Source: Brevibacillus choshinensis (GTDB taxonomy: Bacteria > Bacillota > Bacilli > Brevibacillales > Brevibacillaceae). Taken from it: a stretch of DNA of 64,000 nt. Every line of letters starts with the position of its first letter. The stretch's first letter is position 1. The notes below the pieces were generated by a model, which worked only from the letters and a program-made list of their open reading frames with translations, made no database searches and was not told the origin of the DNA. Shown here piece by piece: positions 58,501 through 64,000 of the stretch. The translations under genes were made by a program, and so were the position numbers. The stretch is taken from NCBI RefSeq assembly GCF_001420695.1, contig NZ_LJJB01000010.1:1427114-1491113 (forward strand). Reading direction: 5' to 3'.

Positions 58501-58629
58501 CGCCATGTTTATGATAATGTCTGGCGACTCCTGCTTTGGCAGCTGAAAGAAGCTGAGAAAGCCGACAAGCACGATCATTACGAAAAACAAAAGCGTAATT
58601 TTGCGCTTGCGTACGATGTACTCGATCAC
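55519..58629 (-). CDS. RND family efflux permease (AcrB/SwrC-like)
   Basis: 1036 residues, twelve helices and two large external loops (PN1/PN2, PC1/PC2). N-terminus MIEYIVRKRKITLLFFVMIV; the proton-relay Asp pair is in LGILVDDAVVVNDN of helix 4; second repeat YSLTIPVLVMSTVYLAVAG and MTAVAGLMPLAISGD. In Gram-positives this group includes SwrC (YerP), which exports surfactin and other amphiphiles. Its ATG overlaps the stop of the adaptor gene by four bases. No outer-membrane partner is needed. The substrate is unknown. Confidence 0.95.
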   Translation of the reverse strand: MIEYIVRKRKITLLFFVMIVLVGFLSFFQLPKQESPDIIINMATVTTIYPGASPEKVEQTVTKKLEEKINELQGLNYISSTSTLGVSSIILETKSGVDPKQKWDELRKKVKDAEADLPADAKQPIINDDLNRTFVQTFAVTADTTDQLYSLRTMLKSWKEQLRTIPNVADVTVEGLPEQEVHIEVDTQKLSQYGLTWGQVLMAVKKENEKIPLGDLTTDKRTYQLKLAETADVEELNQVIISRSQQGYPIYLKDIGTVKLTTESIKAMSYYNGKPSLSVSVNAETGSDVPSLQKRVDAMMVTLGKTLPVWAEKHSIYSQNERVDELFSDLTREMLIAIVAVLLVCTLGLNLITSFVVALAIPISLAVGLLFLPSLGISLNMISIVSLIIVLGILVDDAVVVNDNIERRLSVLGEKPLKAAVKGANEVSISIVTATLATIASFAPLMFLSGNAGQFIRPVPVIISLTMLASMIMSLTIIPIFRQWYEQRRKAGVEGYRKPAGLLGKQLNQLTKWYASKLMPRILRRPLLAGMIGVLIGTAAYGLVPLTPVQLFPNDDRPQFLVNIRVPVGSSIYETDRVVRGVSEWILKQPAIESVASYAGGSAPKMFGGDTGAGSGITVGQLVVRFDEKKAKIDDMMEPWTEEFKKMYPEATILPTQLEAGPPVGKPVVIRLYGEDIETLRSLSAQVKDLVANVSGTYDVQDNFGVERYTLEFVINKQLMEQKLVNYTDLSQTLRLVSEGITVSEFDSGTDLIDIKLFLQKGQEEPALLFQRLSIANARGELIPLSQLAEVKPTFSTQAIPHRDLSRSVTISSDLKGRTATEVMTELKPKLNGISLPEGYRFEIGGETSEQTDIFIDMGKLSILVVFLILILIAMQFYSLTIPVLVMSTVYLAVAGSLIGLFVTQTPLGFMTMMGVISLSGIVVRNGIVFIEFIEEARHAGIELKQAVIQAGEARLRPILLTSMTAVAGLMPLAISGDVLFKPLAVTIISGLLFSTLLTLIVVPSFYTVLTQRKMKKLARKAAKRPDLYGPEAELN

Positions 58630-59861
58630 GGTTTTGTACCTCCCGCAGCTTCGATCGGATCACCGTCAAATAGTCGATCCACACCTTTTACGATCAGCTC
58701 ATCTCCCGTTTTCAGACCGCTTCGAATCTCCAGTCGATCATTGGTCAATTGGCCGATGGTCACTTCTGTTTTCACTGCTTTTCCACCTGCATTCACAAAA
58801 ACATGTGCATCGTTCTGGCCTCTGCTCAAGACCGCTTCTACGGGAACATAGATGCCTTCCTGTCCCTTCATGGTCTTAGTCGCTTTCACCACTTGACCAG
58901 CAAACCAGTCATGCTTTGGATTCGCCAGCTGCACTTCGACCCCGATGGTGCCTGTGCTTTGGTTTGTAGCAGGGAAGATTTTGGCGACCTTGGCATCCCG
59001 TTTTTGTCCGTACAGTTCGAGGGATAACGTCTCTCCTTCTTTCCAGGAGGAAATATCGCGGTCAGGTACAGGCAGCACGACTTTCAAGGTGTCGAGGTTC
59101 CCTACCTGATACACAGGAGTTCCTGGACTGACCAACGTTCCCGTCGAAGACAGCTTCGCCATGATCGTCCCGCTGATTGGGGCACGCAGCTGTGCTTTTG
59201 CCAATGTCGTGGACGCTACTTCCTTGGCGATCACTGCCTGGTTGTAGCTCGCTCTGGACAAGTCTTTATCCTCTGCGCGTGCTCCTTGTGTGACCAACGA
59301 GTATGCCTGTTGCGCATTCTGCAGGTCTTTCTCCGCCAGTGTCAAACCGTTCTGTGCGTTTTCGTACTCGCTTTTGGAAATCGCCTTTTCCTGGAACAGC
59401 TTTTCGATCCGCTTGAAATCATCCTGTACCTTCTGATAAGCCGTCGTTGCTTTTTCGACCATCAGGCGAGCTTGCGTGACTTCCTGCTCCCGAGCCCCGT
59501 TGTTGACCTTACTCAAATTGGCAGCAGTCTGTTGGACAGTCGCATTCGAAGAGGCTACCTGCAAGGAGTAATCCTGTGCATTGACGCGAGCGAGGACATC
59601 GCCAGCCTTGACACTGTCCCCTTCATTTCGGTCAAGATCGACGACGCGTCCACCGACTTCAAAAGAAACGACTGCCTCTTCCAGTGGCTGCAGGGTGCCA
59701 GAAAGTTCCGACACAAAAATGGCTTGCTCCTTTTTCACCGTTTCCATTACCACTTGCTTTACTTCCTTTACTGGCGCTGCTACCTGCTGTTCGGTCTGGC
59801 TGCAAGCTGACGTTGCCAATAAGCTAATCATCATTGCAGAAACAAGCCATCTCTTTTTCAT
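58626..59861 (-). CDS. RND efflux adaptor (membrane fusion) lipoprotein
   Basis: 411 residues. Lipoprotein signal with Cys at about residue 20 (MMISLLATSACSQ). Then MFP architecture: lipoyl half (VSFEVGGRVVDLDRNEGDSV), a long alpha-helical hairpin (about 105-215, coiled-coil-like), second lipoyl half (LRAPISGTIMAKLSSTGTLV), beta-barrel and membrane-proximal domains. It would join the permease to the wall side. SD GGAGG before ATG; 22 bases after tetR. Confidence 0.94.
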   Translation of the reverse strand: MKKRWLVSAMMISLLATSACSQTEQQVAAPVKEVKQVVMETVKKEQAIFVSELSGTLQPLEEAVVSFEVGGRVVDLDRNEGDSVKAGDVLARVNAQDYSLQVASSNATVQQTAANLSKVNNGAREQEVTQARLMVEKATTAYQKVQDDFKRIEKLFQEKAISKSEYENAQNGLTLAEKDLQNAQQAYSLVTQGARAEDKDLSRASYNQAVIAKEVASTTLAKAQLRAPISGTIMAKLSSTGTLVSPGTPVYQVGNLDTLKVVLPVPDRDISSWKEGETLSLELYGQKRDAKVAKIFPATNQSTGTIGVEVQLANPKHDWFAGQVVKATKTMKGQEGIYVPVEAVLSRGQNDAHVFVNAGGKAVKTEVTIGQLTNDRLEIRSGLKTGDELIVKGVDRLFDGDPIEAAGGTKP

Positions 59862-59883
59862 GACGTCCTCCGCTCTTATGTAT

Positions 59884-60519
59884 CTAGCGATGTGAATTCG
59901 TGATCCCCGTAATTCCGTGCATCAAGATGTTAGTAGCATCCTCAAACAGCTGTTCTTCCTGGAACTCTGGATTGAGGTTGACGCGGTGCTTTGCCATAAA
60001 CGCATAAAAAAATGTCGAAACAAACATGAGTGCTGCAGCACATGCATCTCCCTTTGGCAAATGCCCTTGGTCCTGGAACTCCTGGAGTTTGTTACACAGC
60101 ACCTCGACCGCCGTCATCGGAACGCTACTGAACAGCTTGATCACTTCCGGGTGATTGTCTGCCTCGATCATACAGATCAAGAGTACTTCCTTGCGTTCCA
60201 CGAGCATAGTGTAATACCCCCGCGCATAACGCAGCAGGATTTCTTTCAGCTCGGAAAACTCACCATGCAGATGATTCTCCAGTTGCTGGCGGATATCCAA
60301 GATTCCCTTTAATAGCTCCTCAAGAATGGCTTCCTTGTTTTTAAAATGGCGAAAGATCGTGACCTCATTTACTCCCGCGAGTTGGGAGATCTTGCGGGTC
60401 GTCGCGCCCTTGTACCCTTTTTTGGCCATGAGCTGACTGGCAGCTGCCAAAATGCGCTCGCGTGTCTCTTGCTCCTCACCTCTCCCTCCGTGTGACGGTT
60501 CTATATCTGAATGGTCCAT
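59884..60519 (-). CDS. TetR/AcrR regulator of the RND efflux operon
   Basis: 211 residues. HTH at about 20-65 (TRERILAAASQLMAKKGYKG, TTRKISQLAGVNEVTIFRHF), then a helical ligand domain. ATG 60519 follows AAGGAGG; the 32 extra upstream codons cover the promoter and are rejected. First gene of tetR-adaptor-permease. Two 23-base inverted repeats flank the -10 box of its promoter, so it probably represses its own operon and responds to a pump substrate. Confidence 0.92.
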   Translation of the reverse strand: MDHSDIEPSHGGRGEEQETRERILAAASQLMAKKGYKGATTRKISQLAGVNEVTIFRHFKNKEAILEELLKGILDIRQQLENHLHGEFSELKEILLRYARGYYTMLVERKEVLLICMIEADNHPEVIKLFSSVPMTAVEVLCNKLQEFQDQGHLPKGDACAAALMFVSTFFYAFMAKHRVNLNPEFQEEQLFEDATNILMHGITGITNSHR

Positions 60520-60537
60520 GCTGCTCCTCCTTGTTCC

Positions 60538-60560
60538 ATGCAAGTGCTTACTAACATTTG
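60538..60560. promoter_or_regulatory. Operator copy 1 of the RND operon
   Basis: ATGCAAGTGCTTAC followed by TAACATTTG on the plus strand, between the transcription start and the tetR ATG. It contains a dyad CAAGTG-N8-CATTTG (5 of 6 paired). Confidence 0.65.
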
Positions 60561-60577
60561 AATTTTTTACCAAAGTC

Positions 60578-60606
60578 ATTATATCCTGCACCCAAATGCG
60601 TGTAAA
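60578..60606 (-). promoter_or_regulatory. Sigma-A promoter of tetR-adaptor-permease
   Basis: Minus strand TTTACA (60606-60601), 17-base spacer, TATAAT (60583-60578). Operator copy 2 covers the -35. Confidence 0.85.
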
Positions 60607-60615
60607 CACTTGCAT
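60593..60615. promoter_or_regulatory. Operator copy 2 of the RND operon
   Basis: On the minus strand ATGCAAGTGTTTAC followed by ACGCATTTG; 19 of 23 positions match copy 1 in inverted orientation. Confidence 0.65.
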
Positions 60616-60682
60616 GCGCTTTCATGAAAAATTTTACAGTTTGTTAGTAATAGGATGATGTTGTAGAGGTTTGAAGCAAAAA

Positions 60683-60702
60683 AGCCTGATCATTTTCAGG
60701 CT
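60683..60702 (-). terminator. Intrinsic terminator of yhbD-yhbE
   Basis: Minus strand stem AGCCTGA / TCAGGCT with 6-base loop, then TTTTTTG. Confidence 0.85.
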
Positions 60703-60744
60703 CTTCTTGCACTCGCGATTCGAAAACTCCCTGCGGCTCGCACC

Positions 60745-61470
60745 TCACTGCATTCTGTGTTCTTTTATCTGGGAGCTGTTATCTTTGCGAAACTCTCCGG
60801 TGTATTCAACCAGATCTATTTCACATCCAGGTCCGATCTCAATGTTATTACCCCGCACGACCTTGGCCCTCGTGTATTCCAAATAAATCTCGTCACCCTC
60901 TACTGTACCGACGGACAGCGTATTGTTGAAAATGTGTTTGATGAGTTTGTTTAAGGTGCTGTTACCCGCCTTGCGAACCTCGATGTGCTCGCCGCCGATT
61001 TCTCTCGCCTCACAGCCGCCATGTAAATCAATTTCCACTCGTCCGGCATTTAAAAGACCCCCAATGGTGAAAGCTCCCTTTGCCTTGAACACTTCTGCCT
61101 CGCAGTCGCCCGTCGACTTTAAAAAGCCACGAAGCTGAATTTCCTCGCCCGATATATTTCCATGTACCTTCGCACTACCATCTACACGCAGTTCGGTAAA
61201 ATCCACGTCGCCGTTGACATCGATCTGGCCGTAGACCTCCATAGTCTCTACCTTCATCGCTCCACGCACCGTAGCGTTTCCTTCCACCTTGACTCTGGTA
61301 GCTTGCACATCGCCGTCGATGCTGACGTGACCCGCGCAATGCAGATCAAGACACTCCACATCTCCCTTGATCTTGCCGAAGCCCTGCACGTTTACTTCCC
61401 GATAGACGCCTCCTGAAGCATGTACCGAACCATGTATGACCAGATCCGGTCGATTGTCCTGATTCATCAT
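60745..61470 (-). CDS. Polymer-forming cytoskeletal (bactofilin-like) protein, YhbE type
   Basis: 241 residues made almost wholly of short repeats with the pattern G-x-V/I-x-G-(D/N)-V/A (SVHASGGVYREVNVQGFGKI, GHVSIDGDVQATRVKVEGNA, VDGSAKVHGNISGEEI), a right-handed beta-helix as in bactofilins. Compared with classical bactofilins it is longer and has a C-terminal part with TLNKLIKHIFNNTLSV. In B. subtilis the homologues YhbE and YhbF (BacE, BacF) affect flagellar assembly and lie next to yhbD. ATG with GGGAGG upstream, 16 bases after yhbD. Confidence 0.85.
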   Translation of the reverse strand: MMNQDNRPDLVIHGSVHASGGVYREVNVQGFGKIKGDVECLDLHCAGHVSIDGDVQATRVKVEGNATVRGAMKVETMEVYGQIDVNGDVDFTELRVDGSAKVHGNISGEEIQLRGFLKSTGDCEAEVFKAKGAFTIGGLLNAGRVEIDLHGGCEAREIGGEHIEVRKAGNSTLNKLIKHIFNNTLSVGTVEGDEIYLEYTRAKVVRGNNIEIGPGCEIDLVEYTGEFRKDNSSQIKEHRMQ

Positions 61471-61486
61471 CGTATACCTCCCAGCT

Positions 61487-62110
61487 TTATGTGAGTTTTG
61501 CTTTCAATTCCTCCAGACAGCTGGCCACACTCAGCCTGCTGACCACTTTGACACTATGATCGAAATACAATTCCGAAGCGCTCGACGCCAGAGCAAAAGC
61601 AGAAATACCCATCTTGCGGACGAATATCAGCTCGCATGGTTTCCCCTGAAAATGTGGGTAATGGCTCTCCAGTACTTGCATCAAGCCTTTTCCTTCATCC
61701 AGGCTCATCTCTCCCGTCACGAGTAAACGCTCCACCATGTAGGCGTACAAGATGTGTTGAAATGGGTATGCCTCTGCAGTACCGAAGTGTTGGACGAAAA
61801 GATCTAGCGCCGACTTCGAAACAATGTTTTGTTTGGTGAGGTCCTCTAGCTTTATCATCGATCCTGCCAGATTGGGTGAAAACATGTCCGCCAGTTCATC
61901 CAATGACAGGTCATCCTTCATATGAATGATCTTATCGATCCTGGCCAAGATTTGCTCTTTTGGAAAAAAGGTCTCCTGTCCCGTAAATGTAGCGCGGCGG
62001 ATAAACCAATCCTCGGGAATCAGGCTTTTTCTTTTCCACCGGTACAGCTGCCCGTACGAAATGCCGGTTAGCTCCAACAGCTCCTTTTTCGAAATGAAGT
62101 CGTGGTCCAT
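61487..62110 (-). CDS. yhbD: YhbD family protein with MerR-like HTH (DUF4004)
   Basis: 207 residues. The N-terminal MerR-type helix-turn-helix (FISKKELLELTGISYGQLYR, WKRKSLIPEDWF) is followed by a helical region with no recognised fold. ATG 62110 has GGAGGTG six bases upstream; seven codons further up are rejected. It precedes the bactofilin-like gene, as in the yhbDEF operon of B. subtilis. A palindrome fills the spacer of its promoter region, so it may be a self-regulating DNA-binding protein. Confidence 0.85.
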   Translation of the reverse strand: MDHDFISKKELLELTGISYGQLYRWKRKSLIPEDWFIRRATFTGQETFFPKEQILARIDKIIHMKDDLSLDELADMFSPNLAGSMIKLEDLTKQNIVSKSALDLFVQHFGTAEAYPFQHILYAYMVERLLVTGEMSLDEGKGLMQVLESHYPHFQGKPCELIFVRKMGISAFALASSASELYFDHSVKVVSRLSVASCLEELKAKLT

Positions 62111-62132
62111 GTAAAGCACCTCCACGATCAAT

Positions 62133-62150
62133 GTAACATAACACTGTTAC
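62133..62150. promoter_or_regulatory. Palindrome in the yhbD promoter
   Basis: GTAACATAACACTGTTAC, perfect 6-base arms, directly after a TTGACG on the minus strand and filling the space to a weak ATTGAT -10. This is the usual place for a MerR-family site. Confidence 0.55.
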
Positions 62151-62168
62151 GTCAATCAACACAAAAGA

Positions 62169-62195
62169 AAAAGACTGCACAAAAACCAGTCTTTT
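62169..62195 (-). terminator. Intrinsic terminator of the pseudouridine synthase gene
   Basis: Minus strand stem AAAAGACTG / CAGTCTTTT with 9-base loop and more T residues after it. Confidence 0.85.
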
Positions 62196-62201
62196 CCCGT
62201 T

Positions 62202-63170
62202 CTATTCAAATTCAGCTTGGATCAATCGCTTCAGATCCGTAGGTAGTGGAGCTTCACAATGGAGCTTTTCGTCGCGAAGTGGATGGTGGAAGGTCAATGA
62301 CGATGCATGGAGTGCCTGCCTGCGCAACAACCCTCTCACTCCTCCGTACATGGTATCACCTGCGAGGGGGTGACCGATGTGCTCGAAATGAACCCGAATC
62401 TGGTGAGTACGCCCGGTTTCCAGCCAAACACGTACCATCGTCATATACGAGGAACGCTCGATCACTTCGTAATGCGTGATGGCCGCATCGCCACCCTCTG
62501 TCACTTTCCGCTTGGTCGGATGCTTCATATCTCGACCAATAGGCGCCTCAATCGTTCCTCGATCATCTGGTAATACGCCACTAACGACTGCCACATATTC
62601 GCGATGAATGCCACCTTCTCGGAGCAGACGATCAGCGAGCTGGTGGCCGTAGCTGCTTTTTGCGATCAAAATCGCTCCCGATGTGTCTTTGTCCAAACGA
62701 TGCACGGGGTGGATGCTCACATGTTCGCCACGCTGTGCAAACAGATCTGCCAAGGCATGGACGAGCGTACCATCCTGCTCCTCTTTGATCGGGTGTACCA
62801 TCATGCCTGCCGGTTTGCCCACAATCAGCAAGTGATCATCCTCGTACAGCAGTTCGATTGGCAGGGTAGAAGCCTGTTGTGTGGCACGATCGCTTGGTGA
62901 CGGAGCCCCTGTCGGCAATTTCTCTCGAGACGTATCATGCTGCGGCTGTCTTTCCAGCGGTCGTTCTACGACCCGGATTGCGACCTGATCGCCTGGTTTT
63001 ACCTGACGCTGTAAAAAAGGCTGCTTGCGGTTGAGCTGAATGCCTTTGCTTCTCGTCAGCCGCTGCATCATACGCCCCGATACGTTCAGCTTTTGCCGAA
63101 CGATCTGCTCCACATTCATTCCCTCGTCCTCTTCTGTGACGATATATTCCATCCAGTCCTTGCGGCTCAC
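62202..63170 (-). CDS. RluA family pseudouridine synthase
   Basis: 322 residues. N-terminal S4-like RNA-binding domain (MNVEQIVRQKLNVSGRMMQR, PFLQRQVKPGDQVAIRV), a hydrophilic linker of about 35 residues (PQHDTSREKLPTGAPSPSDR), then the RluA catalytic domain with Asp in HPVHRLDKDTSGAILI and the RTHQIRVHFEHIGHPLAGD motif. Similar in layout to B. subtilis YhcT/YlyB. The target rRNA or tRNA position cannot be told. GTG start with AGAGGG six bases upstream. Confidence 0.93.
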   Translation of the reverse strand: MSRKDWMEYIVTEEDEGMNVEQIVRQKLNVSGRMMQRLTRSKGIQLNRKQPFLQRQVKPGDQVAIRVVERPLERQPQHDTSREKLPTGAPSPSDRATQQASTLPIELLYEDDHLLIVGKPAGMMVHPIKEEQDGTLVHALADLFAQRGEHVSIHPVHRLDKDTSGAILIAKSSYGHQLADRLLREGGIHREYVAVVSGVLPDDRGTIEAPIGRDMKHPTKRKVTEGGDAAITHYEVIERSSYMTMVRVWLETGRTHQIRVHFEHIGHPLAGDTMYGGVRGLLRRQALHASSLTFHHPLRDEKLHCEAPLPTDLKRLIQAEFE

Positions 63171-63262
63171 GTAGATCCCTCTGTTTCATGCTTTTTCCCT
63201 ATTGTAGCAAAAAAGAATGGGGGACATGCTACTTTGCTGTTTTCCCTTCCCTATCGACCCAC

Positions 63263-63433
63263 TTACCGGTAGATCCTGACGTCTTCTAACGCTTGATCAC
63301 AGTCAGCTATCGCAGCCCTCTGACCCATCTCCAGCAATTGGGTCACATACCCTTCGTCAGCAAGAAATTCGCAACCGAGCAGACGTCCCGCAAAAAAGGT
63401 GTGCAAGCGTTGTTTCCATCCTAGTTGAATCAT
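63263..63433 (-). CDS. Short ORF, 56 residues, unknown
   Basis: Starts MIQLGWKQRLHTFFAGRLLG and ends ALEDVRIYR. ATG 63433 has GGGGGAA about eight bases upstream. Composition is balanced, mixed helical, with two Cys and no membrane segment. An alternative upstream ATG overlaps out of frame. Not recognised; kept because the SD, length and amino acid pattern look genic. Confidence 0.5.
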   Translation of the reverse strand: MIQLGWKQRLHTFFAGRLLGCEFLADEGYVTQLLEMGQRAAIADCDQALEDVRIYR

Positions 63434-63637
63434 TGTTCATTCCCCCGCATCCACTTAATAAACTTTATTGTATAATAAGTATATGGTAGGTAGTGGTAAT
63501 TTGTAAACATTTTTGTTTAGAAAATAATTAAAATGTGATTCCTGAAAATAAGTAAAACGCTGGAAATACACCCACTCCCTTTTTCCACTCGGTCGGACTG
63601 TAGTGGAGGAGAGGAAAACCTTCGTGGGACAATGCCT

Positions 63638-64000
63638 AGGAAAACCGAAAGCTTGGTTTTCCTTATTCAATTGCTCCCGAGACACGTCGAACAGACATAT
63701 TTGATGACTTCGTTCTTCGCTTGATTCACCCATGTCCTTCGAAGCGCAACGATTGGGGAATTAAGCTTTTGCTCCCTTGAATCTCTTCATACCAAGTAGC
63801 TAGAAACCATAACAGCTCGCTGGAGAAGCAGGTTTCCAGGCGGAGCGACTCCGGAAAACTACTTAGCGGAGCAACGAATTCAAGGGATCCAGAAGCGGTA
63901 CCTCTGGATTCCCTACGGAGCGGCTACTACTTTACCGCTTCCCCGTGAATCGTTGTGGAGCGGACAGTTTATACTCCTTTGCGGGGTGTAGGCTGGAGCG
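63638..64000. other. Gene-free segment with nested inverted repeats, possible structured RNA or repeat element
   Basis: No supported gene from 63434 to the end. A perfect hairpin AGGAAAACC / GGTTTTCCT is at 63638-63663. Then nested pairs: CAACGATT (63747-63754) with AATCGTTG (63948-63955); CCCTTGAAT (63774-63782) with ATTCAAGGG (63878-63886); AAGTAG (63794-63799) with CTACTT (63859-63864). The motif GGAGCG recurs five times (near 63842, 63868, 63917, 63957, 63995; one copy GGAGCA). Confidence 0.5.

Noticed and set aside
60593-60640. Catabolite-response (cre) site
   Set aside because: TGCATGCGCTTTCA has two mismatches to the cre consensus at key positions.
63455-63733. 92-codon open frame on the minus strand
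   Set aside because: No SD, biased composition, and it runs through the hairpin at 63638-63663 in the repeat-like segment.

Overview
The window is a stretch of chromosome from a low- to mid-GC, endospore-forming Firmicute, most probably Brevibacillus or a close Paenibacillaceae relative. This rests on the gene content: spoIIR, spo0F, a YhcN-type spore lipoprotein, rpoE (delta subunit), an S-layer-homology protein, icmF, and a gene order that follows the B. subtilis glyA-ywl-spoIIR-prfA-tdk-rpmE-rho-fbaA-spo0F-pyrG-rpoE-fadF-speBE-ywhE/D-ywgA-ywfO region. Most genes lie on the minus strand. I see no rRNA, tRNA, CRISPR array, transposase or prophage gene.

Layout. 1-12.7 kb is conserved housekeeping: glyA (cut by the window edge), ywlG, rpiB, ywlE arginine phosphatase, mntP, tsaC/sua5, spoIIR, prmC-prfA, a YhcN-like spore lipoprotein, tdk, a photolyase remnant, rpmE, a radical-SAM protein and a leaderless LysM-M23 protein. 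12.8-21.8 kb holds rho, glpX, murZ, tal, fbaA, spo0F, the lipid II flippase amj, pyrG and rpoE. The pyrG leader has the features of the CTP-sensing attenuator known from B. subtilis.

22.1-33.6 kb: a DUF1572 gene with an early in-frame stop, then a short-chain acyl-CoA cluster (fadF, thiolase, 3-hydroxyacyl-CoA dehydrogenase, two acyl-CoA dehydrogenases, a TetR regulator and icmF). Three similar GAGCG-NN-CGCTC palindromes lie before fadF, before the thiolase and in the tetR leader, and suggest one TetR-type regulon. 33.9-36.9 kb: lysine 2,3-aminomutase behind a near-perfect sigma-54 promoter, with its sigma-54 activator next door. Two copies of one 16-bp palindrome sit where an activator site and an autoregulatory site would be expected.

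37-44.6 kb: small conserved proteins, an MFS transporter, speE-speB with a long folded leader, the sporulation penicillin-binding protein pbpG, and ywhD. 44.6-53.2 kb is the most accessory part: an SLH protein, a 1326-residue secreted protein with four cysteine-bracketed modules, a secreted lipase-like hydrolase with two PPC domains, a small membrane protein and a frameshifted membrane-anchored thioredoxin. 53.5-64 kb: ywgA-ywfO, a tetR-controlled RND efflux operon with two long inverted operator repeats, yhbD-yhbE, an RluA-type pseudouridine synthase, an unrecognised 56-residue ORF, and a gene-free end segment full of nested inverted repeats.

All calls come from reading sequence and recalled family knowledge; no database search was run.
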